Numbered from the stretch's first letter, positions 40,651 through 53,655 are shown. The stretch: DNA of 55,000 nt from Mesostigma viride (GCA_009746045.1 RPFO01000002.1:667744-722743); one strand, 5' to 3'. Numbers and translations are program-made. The notes: generated from the sequence alone by a model not told the origin.

Positions 40651-43600
40651 TCAGTCGCTTAGCGACACCTTGGTGGACACGGTGCGCACGGCCGCGACGA
40701 TCTCCTTGTACATGAGGCTGCCGTCGCTGTGGGAGCTCATCTGCACCGCGGGGACGGCACAGAAGGTATGATTTTGTGTTATTAGACAACGAGACTGACA
40801 CAGTACTTCGTGACACGCCCCCGCAAACGGAACGCTAGTACTTCCTTCCTTCTGTAGTCGTATAGCACTTCCTTACATACCAGTAAGATACCATAGCATT
40901 TACACAAGATATCATTGTGTCTCACACGTGATTCCATAACTGAACAGCGGGCAGACCGCAGCATATCAAAGCAACATCACAAATGACGGTATGAATAGAT
41001 AGGGGGGCATCAATACGTAGCAGGCAGTCCATAGCATAACGTTGCAATATCACGAACACTGATATGAATGGGAAGGGGGATATCATCACATAGCTGGCAG
41101 ACCATGGCCTGTCCAGTGAGTAATCAAAAGCAAGACTTGTGGGCATGCACAAGGGCTCATGAAGCACAAATTGGCTCACCAAAAGGAACCGATCGATATA
41201 GCGGCCGTGGGCAAGGTCGTACATAGGATCTATCGCGAGGGTGGATTGCAGAGGATCAACACAGCGACCACACGCGGGATGCACCGAGCGCAGCTTGCGC
41301 GTAACGAGCGCGTGCTTCAAGGCCCGTGACCCTGCAACCGGGTACACAACCTTTGGCCGAAATGACCTGGTATGGCCCTATGCCCGCTATGCCCTAGTAC
41401 GACCCTATACGTGCTATGACCTAGGCAGTCTCGGCCATGACTGCCATGACCTAGTATGACCCTATGGCCGCTAGAGCGTGTCACTCACCAGGCGCGGCGT
41501 GGCGAGCGCGTGCGCAACGGCCTCGTGGACGCTACGGTTTTTAGTGTGAATGGCTCTGTGGGTCTACGCCTCTGTGGGTCTACGCCTCTGTGGGTCTACG
41601 CCTCTGTGGGTCTACGCCTCTGTGGGTCTACGCCTCTGTGGGTCTCCGCCTCTGTGGGTCTACGCCTCTGTGGGTCTACGCCTCTAGGCCGTGACGGATC
41701 CCCGATAAAGGCTCTGTAGGCACGGGCACTCACCAGGCGCAGCTTGCGCGTGACGAGCGCGTGCTCCCTCTCCGTCAGGTGGGGCATCATCGACCGCACC
41801 ATGCGCGCCTGCTCCACCACGCTCAGCGTGCCTGTGACGTACACGGGCGCAGCAACCGTGTGGGCAAGTGAACAAGCAGGGGAAGGAAGCGGGGGATGGA
41901 TGAACAAGTGGGTAAGCGGGTGGGTGGGATCCCGGGTGGGCAGAGAAACAAGCTGGTGGATAGACAGGCAACCGGGTGGGCGGGCAGGCTGGCGGGCAGG
42001 CTGGCGGGCAGGCATGCCGGTGGGCATAGGGAAAAGCAGGCGAGCAAGTGGGTGGGCAAGCAGGTAGGTGGGCACCTAACAATGGCATGCACGGCTTTGG
42101 CGGCGCGCAGGAAACCACACCGGCACGGCTTTGGCGGAGCGCAGGAAACCAACCCAGCCCGCGGGAGGACAGGGACACGAGGACAGGTGGGACCTGCCGT
42201 AGGGGGCAGGAGAGGTGTCAAGTTCGTGGTGCAGACAGAGACGGGAATGCAACCAGTTCAGCATACGCCCACTCCCATCCGTTTTTGTGCATTGGAGGCC
42301 TACCCACTTTCTGGACCCGTGCTGAAAGGTCTGTACAAGACGCACCGCTGAAACTTCTTGCCAGCCACCCGGATGACGACAGGCAAACAGCCCTGTCGTG
42401 GCCACGTTACGTCCTTGCTTGCCATGACCGTATGGGCTACCACATACAGAACATACTACAGGAGTCTATACAGCATCTACTTGTGCGCACATGTTGGCTG
42501 TTATTGTTTGCTATGTGTGCGCACATGTTGGCTGTTATTATTTGGTATTTGTGCGCACATGTTGGCTGTTGTTGTTTGCTATGTGTGCGCACATGTTGGC
42601 TGTTTTTGTTTGCTATTTGCGCGCACATGTTGACTGTTTTTGCTTGTTATTTGTGCACAAATGTTGGCTGGTATTGCTTGCTATACGTACACACATGTTG
42701 GCCATATTGTCTGCTTCAGGTTCTCCCTGTTTCACACTTGATGGGCGATGCATGCTGCTGCCACTGAAAACTATTACTGATCATTGCCGCTGTTTATAGA
42801 TATACACTATGTATCACATATATAATACATAGACTAAATATATAGCTCTGAATGAATTTTGATATAAACCTCGACGGACATGTACTGCGCAGTTAAACGC
42901 ACCGTTGCCATCCTTGCCATACGTGCGGAAGGTGGTGTGCGCGAGATTGCTGTTGGACGCCATCTCCACCGCCAGCCGCTTCAGCACGTCCTTGATGTCC
43001 ACGCTTTCCTGAGGTTGGTACAGGTGGCAGTGTTATAGTTGTCATCGTTCGCCGTGTGGATTGAGTGAGTGAGCTGCGTTGCATCGACACGTCCACATCA
43101 TCATAACACCAACGCCCCCCTGGCATGACAAGGAAGTGGTATTGCTTCTATTGGTAATTGTGACTGTGAATGAGATTACATCAAAAGCATTTGTTATTGT
43201 GATGTGGTTTAAGTGAGCGCACTGCATGCACATATCCTTGACGCCGATTAACTCCCAACATCGTGCACAACACAAGAGACCCTTGTCTTTGGTGCAGTTT
43301 AAGCGAGTCTGTTGCATCGAAAGGGCCTCAAATGCCCTCGCGCTCCTGGTGCAGCGCGCAGCAGGGGCATGCACATACAGCCACTACGGACTGGAGATGC
43401 ATATAGTAGAGAAGCAGACATACAAGCACACACATCCGCAGGGAGATACTCTGGCTGAAGATACAGAGAGCATCGTGCATGGTGTGGTGTACAGCAGGGG
43501 ACAGGGATGAGAAGCATCAAGCAGTCCAGTGCTATGGTACAGTTGCACAGCTGTCAACAAGTGCCACGTGGCGCGCTTGTATTTGTGCTTTTACTGTACG

Positions 43601-46600
43601 GTACATTGTGTGTGCCTCCCCGCCTGTGCGATGATCGCAAGCCAAAGGCGATTCTATCACATGCACACAATTCCTCTTCCCTTACCATGCCACTTGTGTT
43701 GAACAGCTACACATCACAAGCACGGCCCCTCACCTGAGCGGTGATCTCCAGCCCAAGGTTCTTGTACTCCTTCATCAGCACGCTGAACTCTTTGATGTCT
43801 ACCTCGCCCTTGAGGCTGGGCGACACGATGGTCTGAACGGCAATCCATGGCAAGGCGAGGCAAGGCCAGGAAAGGGGAGGCAAAGGTATTGCGAAAAAAA
43901 GATGCGGTGAAAGTAAGGGCAAGATCAGGCTGAGGCCGAGCAAAGGCAACGGTGATGTAGGGAAAGCGGGTGGGGCTCAGGTAGGGAGCCACATTAACTC
44001 AGAGGCAACGAACAAGAGCATCCCCACTGAGTCAAGAACCTCCCCACTGGTAGGGAACAGCCCGCACACAGCTACGATTGAGAGACAAAAGTAGGATGCC
44101 AATCAGACAAAGGATGGGTCCATGTTTGACGGTGCCACGCGGGCGGCAAGCGCGTGGAATGGTTTCAGCAAAGGCTGACCAGCAAGGCGATATCCACAAG
44201 GAGGCCCCACTTTGTGATGCACCAGCAATTAAGGGCCCCGTGATTATGCTCTTAGGCAACACAAGTTGTGGCAACATATCTGGGATTTCCATTCCTTGGG
44301 ATGGTATTCACATTCCTTGCTGGTGGCAGTGCGCGTGCGAAGCGTGCCGAAAGTCAGGGGGATAGGATATCAAAGGGCCGAGTAGCTGGGGCCTAGGCGT
44401 AGCAAGACATATAGATCCACAGGTGCATCGACAGAACTGTTAAAAAAATGCGTAGGGAAGATCTTGCCTTGTGCACTAGCACGAGTATCCATTCTCCAAC
44501 GTACCTGGATGTACCGGACCTGGTTGTCGCTGACTTGCGGCATCACCAGCTGGATCAGTTTCTGCACACCATTGACAGGTGGCGAGCAGATAGGGTGGCA
44601 CACGAGGCCGCCACGTGACAAGAAAGGGTTTATTCATTACATACTACTAGTTAGCAAAGTACAGTGAGCTATTGAAAACGCCAGTGCAGAACTCCAGCGT
44701 ACCATTCCTGCATACGGAACGGCTCCATCCTAACCTCCCTACGAAGGCTCTCTCCGCGGCTGCAAGGATCTCTTACCCTCGCATTCACCAGGTGTCCTGA
44801 ACGGTGTCCCCCCGCAACCCTTTCGTTCAGTCCCCAACGCACCCTAACAGATCCACAACCAACCCACAACCTCAAGGCAGCCATGGCAAGCACCCCTGTC
44901 CAGCACAGCGCAGACCGCCATGCATTCTTCTACTTCTCCTTCTCCCCGTTCCGAGCAAAACACCGCTATACCGTGCACAGGACACCAACCACGATGCCTA
45001 TCAAAATGGCTCCTAGCCTCCGTACACATGCAGGGGGACAAGACACATGCATAAACACATGTAGGGTATGTGCTGTGCTGTAGTTATTTACGCTGTACAC
45101 AAAATATCAACATACTGCTAGGCATGCTCCCACGCGTACACAGGACATGGGCACTGCAGCACACTTGCAGCAGTCACGTCTGTTGTCATCTTCACATCAT
45201 ATTACTGGAACAGTATCAGTGGATATTACTAGTACAATATCAGTGGATGGCACGCAGCTCCATCCCCACACGGTAGCAGTACTGTGCCGCACCTTTAGCT
45301 CGGTCAGGGTCATCCTCCCCACGCGCCGCTTATCATGCTGCGTCAGCAGCTCGTAGAACCGTATCTGTTTCGACAGTACGCAGGAGCAGGGCACAGGTAG
45401 CAGACATAGATAGTGCACACCGCACCATGTCAGCACCTTCTACATCCGTAGCTGTCGACGGCTACGTGAAGGAGCAGGGCGTTGATAGCAGACATCAGTC
45501 GAGGGCACCCCATACCCCATGAACTGCGTGTAGCCTTGCAGCAGTTTGCCCCCCATGTGTTTGCCCATGTTACACGGATAGTGTAGGTACCATCCTGCGC
45601 ATCGACCGTGCTTTTGAATGAAGCGGCAGATTCCCATAATCTAACGGGCATAATCCAAGGCAAAGTGAATGAGCCAAGCACGCTCTCTGTGCCCTTGCCC
45701 CCGCACCCCACCTGCCAAACACGTACTTGCCACCATCATCCCACTCACATGCGTCAATCGTGCCTCGCCCGGTCCTTATCCCACCCACCGCCTGCCTGCT
45801 TATCATCAGCCAACTTTCTCACTCATCACATGTAGGTCTCACTACATGATGCAGTGAAAGCGGACCTTCTTCTGTTCACGTTCTTGACCTTATCGACCAC
45901 CACTGCCCACCCACCCACCCCACACCACCCCCACCTCCACGCTCCCCCACCCATCCACTTGCTCGCATGCATGATCTGATTTGATTGCGCCTTACCCGGT
46001 GCTCACCCCACCCGCGACCACCCACCCGCGTCCCATCCCATTCATCTCCGTGATGGACTGCTCTGTCTCCTTTCCCAGCGCAGGCGTCTTCCTTCCCCCA
46101 CGGCATCGCCCATCCCCACCCCCCACCCCACCAGCCTGCTGCGCTCACGTCCACTAATCAGCTTGTGCCCACATTCATCGACAGGTGCCCCCTACCTGCT
46201 TTGCCCACATTCATTATCTCACTTGCACACTCCCTCGTGTCAACACAACCCGCCAAAACCCCCTTCAACCTACCCCCAACTCAACCTCCACCCCCCACCC
46301 TCTGCCCCCATTTACCAACTCAATCTCGCCTTACCCGGCACCTACCCTGTTCTTTATTGATTCATCTGGCGGAGAACATTTCGAGGAATTTGCGACACCG
46401 GTTAATTTGGAGAGCGCGTGAACAGCGGACGAATTTTGAGCATTTCCATTGGCATCCACCAGTTGGACGGCGGATCTTGGAGCCAGACTCTCGACTCTGC
46501 GGCTAAGATGGTGAGGTGCAACACGCGTTGCGGAAAACGCTGACCAAACTGCTCCAAACTGTAACCCATCTATCCAAATAATTTTCGCATCTTCGCAAAC

Positions 46601-47135
46601 ATCAGGGTGGCCTGCGAAATGTGCTCTGCCACTGTGGTCTTAACGGGCAAGTTAGAATGCGCGTTACTTGATAGTCACGTAGACTGCGTGCCCTTTAACA
46701 CCCACCCACCCATTCCCATCCACGGACCATTCCCCCACGATGCCCCATGCCCCCCACCCACCCACCCCAACCCCACCCACCACCACCACCATCACCCACC
46801 CGCTTGTTTGCACAGTAGGTCTCCAGCAGCACAAACACGGGCTGCGCCTTGGCCAGCGCCGCGTCCTCCTCCTCCGCTTTAGCGGCCGCCACCTTGTCCT
46901 CGGTGAAGTCCTCGGATATCACGGACGCGGTGGAAAGGGCCTCGACCTCGTCCGCGATGGCGCGGCGCACCTGCAGGTGGAGCGCTTTGTCGCCAGCCTT
47001 GAGCCCGCTCGTCTTGAGCAGGATAGAGCGCGGCGAGAGCGCCACGCCGCCTAGGTCGCACTTCTGCGCGTGGGGTATGTGCGGGTGGGTGGGGTGGGGT
47101 AGGGTGGGGGTGAGTGGGGAGGGGTGGGCATGACA

Positions 47136-47226
<91 letters not shown>

Positions 47227-47624
47227 GGGGCGGGGGGGGGGGGGGGGAGACTGAGTCTTGGTGGCGGCTTGGCATGTACAAAGAAGTATGATAATGAAGA
47301 CACTGTATTTAAATCACTTAATTTTATAGCAAAAATTTTAACAGGACATCACCGTTAGACAGAAGGGGCTCAGCCGTGTTGAGGAAGACCATGACGTGGC
47401 AGGAAGGCTGCAAGCAGTTGCCCCAAACACTCCACAGCCTATTGACCGTTACTCCTGCATCACCCCCCAAACAGATGCACACATCCCCCCCTAAAGGCCT
47501 ATGGTTTACAACTTGGGGTTTATAGGTGGGTCCAACGTACCGCCGTGACGTGGAAGTCGTTGGCATGGACCGGGACGCGCAGCGTGGGCAGCACCCCCCC
47601 GTTCTCCTCCCTGCGGCCGGACAT
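40651..47624 (-). CDS. four-EF-hand protein, function unknown
   Basis: Eight exons on the minus strand: 47624-47541, 47063-46800, 45364-45293, 44561-44505, 43832-43734, 43008-42903, 41831-41734, 40740-40651; 290 codons with TGA, all GT-AG. Four 12-residue EF-hand-like loops: DKRRVGRMTLTE, SPSLKGEVDIKE, GKDGNGTLSVVE and SSHSDGSLMYKE. All except the last have Gly at loop position 6 in register and Glu at 12; the first three lack one or more acidic ligands, so calcium binding may be weak. The N-terminal part (VEALSTASVISEDFTEDKVA then KAEEEDAALAKAQPVF) is helical and charged. Such proteins are common in algal flagella, but that is inference. The start is uncertain: the frame stays open upstream of Met 47624 to a possible acceptor. 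Confidence 0.82.
41282..41770 (-). repeat. donor triplet at EF-hand gene exon 7
   Basis: On the plus strand the exon end reads CTCACCAGGCGCAGCTTGCG CGTGACGAGCGCGTG (41728-41765). Degenerate copies lie downstream in the intron at 41484-41519 (CTCACCAGGCGCGGCGTGGC) and 41282-41322 (CGAGCGCAGCTTGCGCGTAA). The furthest copy still translates HALVTRKLR. Confidence 0.9.
41553..41685. repeat. 16-bp minisatellite in EF-hand gene intron 7
   Basis: Eight nearly perfect copies of CTCTGTGGGTCTACGC; one unit has CTCCGC. It sits between the real exon end and its two echoes. Confidence 0.95.
42480..42710. repeat. 35-36 bp minisatellite in EF-hand gene intron 6
   Basis: Six to seven copies of GTGCGCACATGTTGGCTGTT followed by a T/G-rich ATTGTTTGCTATGT stretch, progressively diverged to the right. 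Confidence 0.9.
47139..47248. repeat. AG dinucleotide array and G run
   Basis: About 41 AG units (47139-47221) then a G run (47232-47247). In the minus-strand gene it forms a long CT tract about 75 bases before the exon 2 acceptor. Confidence 0.97.
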
Positions 47625-50600
47625 GACCTTCTTGGCAGGTACCGCGGGGGGGGTCGGCGCCCATGGGTTCTTTGAGGTCTTGCTGCCCCTAGGCTGCTGG
47701 CACAGGGGTGGTTGGGTCGCATGCCGATGGGGAAGGGGTTGTGGTCATTACAACCGGCCATGGGCACAGAGGAAAAGGAAACAGGGCAGCCTAGCACAGG
47801 GAATATTGTGTGGGTGCAGAATATATATTTATTGATGATTGCAGCAATAACGCCTTTCAACCCATGGTTGAATGAAATAATGCCCATGGACATCCCCAGC
47901 ATTCATAATATATGATTTGGTTGTAAACCTGGGTGACGTACTTTGTATTTTCTGAACAAAGAAAGAATAGGAGATTAAAGTAACACATCATTTTTACCAG
48001 ACTAACGATTCAAGGTTGCGTGACCCAAAGCTCTACCAGAAATTTATCTATCAAAATGCAACCTCCAGAAAGCGAATGTCAAAACACACTGTCACAGAAA
48101 ACAGCGTTCAGCATAGCTCTGCAGGCAGAAAAAAACGTGTCATTTCACGCTCTCAAAGAATCCATGTATACACTTACTTTACTCCCATCCTTTGTAGTTT
48201 TAGGCTGTTCATTCTTGCCTGGTAAACAAGCAACCGCAAAACAAGACAAACGATTTTTCTTAATGGAATCCGCCATCGAAGATACACGCATGCGTGGGCA
48301 ATTGGCATTCCTGTACAATGACAGTATTAGAATCGAAGATACAACAAAATACGGTAGCTAGATATTGCTCGGTGTGAAAGAACAGCAGCTATGAACGAGG
48401 CTCATTTAACGAAGTGTAGCTGTGCTGTATCAGCCAGCAAGAACCGAGAGCTTCTTCTGTCCCACACTCTGCGGTCCTAGCCTATTTCCGCCACTGGCGA
48501 GAGTTGGCTATGGTGAACCCCAGAACTAAGCAATGAGGAACCCAGCTGTTGAGCACAAAAGCACTGAGACACTGTCAACAAAACCCACGCTATGCCCTCG
48601 AAGTAGGCGAAAACGAGGGGGTATATGTCTATTAAACGCAAAAACTTGCCTTTTCTTCTAGAAAGGACTAAACTCAGGGCCCCGATAACGACGGCTAACA
48701 CGGGAACTTTCATGTGAACGGAAGGCAAAAGTACTTGATCGGTGATGTAAGGGCGGGGGTGGCTGCCCTCGAAAACTACAAAGTACCTTTAAATGGACAA
48801 CGCATACATAATTATATGACTAGTTATGTCTTCCCCGGCTAGCTATGCCCGGTTGGCACGGGCGTGCATACCTCCTAGAGGTAATATCTGCAGCTGGCGC
48901 CAAACGACTTTTCTACACGTATTTTTCCGATTGCGTTTTTTCCGATTTCCCAAGGTTCAAGGTTGTATCCGTTGAGCGTTGAGCCTAGGGCTGAGCTTGC
49001 AACTGCGCACGCTCACGGCGGTGCCGCGTCATGGCCCAATCATTTCACGTACGCAAGAAACGCAGGGGGGAACTAGGCCGGTTCCAGGGTAATGCGCCGC
49101 GCCGCTCGGCACGTGAGGTTGTTCGAGAATGGTCCAGCCGGCCGGTGGTCCGGCAGGTGCTGTACAGGTACTGTAGCCTGTTGTTGGCTACACTAATTGT
49201 TGTTGTTGTTGTTGTGTCCCACGCCGCACATGGGCAGCAGAGAATCTATAGTGGCCTGTAGGAGCTACTGTAGGGCATCCTATGCGATCGCGAATCGTTC
49301 CAGTGTGCGGTGTGCACACACCGATCGTAGTTCGCCACCTGCCACACGGATCGCCACTATCTACCTCCATTAAAAACCCTACTGTACTGGAATTAGCGGT
49401 ATAGATTCTCTAATCTCTGCTGCTCATGTGCGGCGTGGGACAAAACTACTACAACATTATTACAGCAACCATAGAGTCTCAAAAAAAAAAAATAGTTGCT
49501 GTACTGCATGCGCATACATGTAGATTCACGCAGTCCAAATCAAATGAATAAACAACAACGGGTTTCATGATCTACTGGGCCGTAATCAGGCGGTATTCAC
49601 CAGTATGCCTCATGGCGACATTACTCAGGTCCAATGGCTTCCTTGGTCTAATAACGCGCCCTATTAGCCTTTCAGTTTCACCTGTCACCGCCACACGTGT
49701 GTGTGCCCACCTTAATTAGGATTCGCTGATACTCATTTCCCCTCTCACCTCTTTGGTCCATAATTGGCTGATAAAATATACCCATTTCCCCGAAAAATAA
49801 ACAACAACGGTCCGTGACTCGACGTAACCGCAGCTGAACCGGCGCAAGGATCCGTGACCTACGACGTAAGTGATGTGACGTAACATAATTTTTGAACAAC
49901 ATCATTCAACAACACGGATCGCCTACATGTATGGATCCACTATTTTATTAATTATTACTTATCATCCCAGTCCTGTCGGACCACCGGCGCGGGAATACAT
50001 CATATCAACTCATGATCAATCAACTCAACTGCCACAGACTGCCACACGGAGTTTGCGGCCAATAATTGCCACCGACTCGGCCAGTAGTGCTCGAGTGCCC
50101 GCCACTGCCCTGTGCCCGGCCAACTCCTGTTGTGCCCATGCAGAGAGTAGAACGACTAGAGCAAGGAAATCAGAACGACCATGGCAAAATGCAAGACGTG
50201 CAGGCACGGGCACCCCCAAGTAATGGCACCAAACAACTGGCACCGAGCAACTGGCTGTTGCAGGCAAATCCTGCGAATCGGCTACGTCGAGGAAGGTTGT
50301 AAATTTCCTAGAAAATTTTGTCAGCCATGGCAAGCCTGTAAAAATGCCGTCGGCCTTGATGGGGTTGGGTACTGAAAGTAGTCTTGTGAGCACTGACATA
50401 AGACTAGTAAGCGCACTACTCTTATTACGTTCAGCTCTGACCCCGACTCTTGGGAGCTGTGACCCGCCTGTGACCAACCTCGTCGGAAACATCGCATGTG
50501 GCACGGTTGAGTTATAGCCGGCCCCGCTATGCCGAAACGCAATCCTTTGCCCAAGACCCGCCGAGCAATAACAGGGCATTTGTACAGTAGTTCATGTTTG

Positions 50601-51144
50601 TATCGAAAGAACAGCATGATGGGATCGAAGCAGTTGCCTTGTTACCATTGACTGGACCACAGCGGACGAGACGACGAAGACGAGGATATAATGATGTCTG
50701 TACCTAGAAGTTACAATTTTATACTGAGAGGAGACCGCTTCGCGTTTAGCGCCTGCAACATCTTGGCTTCTTATAACCAGTTCACCCGAGTCCCATTGAT
50801 ATATCATAGCGCCGCCGAGCTAACGCTATTACAACTGTTCACAGCATCCTTCGTGAAGGACATGCTGTTCTTTCCTTGGCTCTCCGTGGTTCTCGAGCGG
50901 TGCGGTGGCTTGAGAGCCAATGCTGGCTGGCAATGAGGATAGCCGCTACTACACTACCGCCTCGTCAGCCATTACAGTAGACGACAGCTCGGATGAGGAT
51001 TATATCCCCCTCTATAGTGGCTATATACAGGCTCGAGCTACCATGGTCCGGATTCTCCCGATTTCTGGCCTGCGCTGGTTGTCTCCTTGATATACGTTCG
51101 ATCGCCATGCGTCCAGGCATAGTTGTCTCACTTCATATTAATAT
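47625..51144. other. intergenic region, no gene seen
   Basis: Should contain the EF-hand gene promoter. Dispersed repeats: 49203-49250 (inverted) and 49418-49450 (CTGCTCATGTGCGGCGTGGG with TTG/ACA units), 49733-49800 (inverted copy of 30545-30615), and 51050-51090 (GGATTCTCCCGATTTCTGGC). Short open frames (for example 48020-48361) have no protein-like features. Confidence 0.5.
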
Positions 51145-53450
51145 TAATTAATTAATTAGACTCGTGCTCCCGTTGGGGAGTCACGGAGCATTAACCCCGA
51201 TGGATGGATGGATGGGTGCAAACAGTCCTACCGGTCTAATCTATCTACATCAGCTACCTACGACATCTGTCTAACAGCATTCTAACTACAACATCTATCT
51301 AGACAGCCTCACGCTGCCCTAGAGGAGCTGTCTGGCGTGCCTCCCGCGGGTTTGCACACGCGGGCGCTTCCCACAGGGGGGGGCTCGTTGTCCTCTACGA
51401 CCTGGGCCCACTTGGCCTTGTCCATCATCTTCTTCCAAATCATGCACGGAGAGGCCTAGGCCCCCCATGTCCTCTACTAGCTGTTCTTTGAAGGTGCGGG
51501 CCTTGCGGCGTCTAACATCACTGGGCCCAGCCCACGTCAGGAGATGCCGGCCAGGCTGAGATGGTCGCAGACCTGCGGGGAAGCCACGTGAGGTGTCTAC
51601 CTGGTTGGTGCGAGCTAAGTGCCCTATTAGTTAGCTGCAGGCGCCGCTGCTTATAATGGTGCTGGTGATATATGGCATGCCCTGATACAGGTCCTCATTG
51701 CGGACATGAGCAGCATATCCTACTCTGAAAATGGAACACAGCATGTTGGTGACCGCGCCGTCCAGCTTGCGGGCCAGGTCGGCGGTGAGGGTCCACGTCT
51801 CGGCCCCATACGTGAGAACAGGAAGGACGAGGACCTTGAACAGGTCCTGTTTCTCGATCTTGCCCAGGGGCTTGCGCCACAGGGCCCGGTACTGGCGTAA
51901 AGCGTGCCAGGCGAGGGAGATGCGATGGTCCACATCAACCTCGCAGCTGGGGAGCAGGCTGCCCAGCAGCTTGACGCGGTCCCGATACAGGACTCGAGAG
52001 CCGTCGAGGAGATAGAGGGGTGGCGGTGGGTGGGTGAGCCCAACCGCCAGGGCCTCTGTCTTCTTGCTGACCTCAAGCCCCACTGCACGGGCCTCGATAG
52101 CCAGGCAGGCAAGCCATATTTGCACGTGCCCAGTGTCCTCGAAGAGTGTGGCACCTGTCGTCTGCGTAGATGGTGTCTGCCAGCCGAATCTCAGGGTCCA
52201 CTCCGCCATGCCAATATTTGTTAGCGACCTGCACCCCTGGTTCCCTACCCACGATGCGAGCAAATCGCTTGCGCGCCTGAATCATTACGTATTCAACCAC
52301 AATAATGAACAGGTAGGGCGACAGCACGCAGCCCTGCCACACACCCTTCTGTAAAGGGCATGGGGGCGTGGTCCCGTAAGAAGTGCGCACCAAAGTGGTG
52401 GACCCTTCATACAGGTTGCGGATGACAGCAATAAGGGGGCGGGGGATCCGGAACAACTCGAGGATGTCCCAAAGCGCAGGCCAGAAAACCGAATCGAAGG
52501 CTTTGATGAAGTCCACCAGCACAAGGTGCAAAGGGGACTCACCAGGCAGAAGGCGTTGCAGTTCCTCCACCAGTCGGCGAGTAGCGAAGAGCGCCTGCAC
52601 TGTGTTGCGACCTGAGCGGAAGCCGTGCTGAGTCTCGCTGAGGTGACCGTCCAGGGCCGTGCGCAGGCGGTTCAGGATGAGCCGCATAAGAAGCTTGAGG
52701 GGGGCACTTTGAATGCACACCCCTCTGTAGTTGCCGGGGTCGGCAGGCGACCCCTTGTTCTTGTACAGCATCGTGCGAAAACTGTGTTGCCAGGCCGCTG
52801 GAGGCGGTTGCGACGACAGCAGAAGGCGGTTGCAGATGTCCCGGAAGAGCAGCATAACACCTGTGTCCTCGAATTCGGCTGCAAGTTTTACAACTGCGGC
52901 AGGAACATCGTCAGAGCCGGTGGCTGCGTCATAACTCATAACGCAGGCGTTGGACCGCCTCCGTGACCTCGCGAGAGGTGAAAGGAGGCATGTCAGACGG
53001 AGTCGCCAAGTGGGCCGACCAGCGGGGGGACGAGGTAGTCCGCCGCTGACCTAGGCGGGGCCGGGGGCCCAGCGGGGCCGGCCAGGAGCAGGGGCGGGAG
53101 CGGCGCAGCTGTCCCCACGACCTCGGCCGTAGCCATGGCCCAGGTACGAAGCCGCTTGGCTGGGGCGCCGGGGACGTCGTGGCGGTGGGGCCGGCGGCCG
53201 AGGCCGTCCGGGTGCCCGAGGCGCTTGTACCAGAACCATGCAGGCCCCTTTGCCGCCGTGCTTCTGCTGGCAGCTGCGCAGGTCCTTGACCATCTGCTGA
53301 GCGTCTGCCTTCTCAGCCTGCACGTAGGCGGCCCTTAGAGCTGCTTGCAGCCCAGGTTTGGCGAGCGGATCCCTGTTGCGGCGGAGCATCTGCCTGGCGG
53401 CGACCACTGTCGGTGCGTGACGGTGTGACAGCAAGCTGTCGGCGCGGAGG
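51145..53450 (-). mobile_element. LINE family I with reverse transcriptase, frameshifted
   Basis: Tail TTAATTAATTAATTAG at left. From the right: a frame 53434-53051 (RRNRDPLAKPGLQAALRAAY, DLRSCQQKHGGKGA) corresponding to the linker before RT; then SYDAATGSDDVPAAVVKLAA, KNKGSPADPGNYRGVCIQSA, LVLVDFIKAFDSVFWPALWD (catalytic Asp), KGVWQGCVLSPYLFIIVVEY and LADTIYADD. After YADD a few inserted bases shift the frame, which resumes as TLFEDTGHVQIWLACLAIEA and LTYGAETWTLTADL. Another shift is at about 52945. A dead copy, closely similar to the one at 37978. Confidence 0.88.
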
Positions 53451-53655
53451 CAAGGTGGGGAGGGTGCGTGGCATGCCCATGCACATGACGCGCAAGTACT
53501 TATTTACGTAAGGGCGGGGGGGGGGGGGGGGGATGCCCCCTCCTTGCAGTGCATCGATGATCGAACCTAGGGATGAAGGCACGTACCTCAGGTCTCAAGG
53601 GAGAGTCTCAAAAGTTGGTACCCCATGACTCTCCCAATTAATGGATTGAGGCGCG

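Noticed and set aside
48020-48361. 113-codon plus-strand ORF
   Set aside because: Composition and codon choice are unlike the supported genes. There are no splice partners and no motif.
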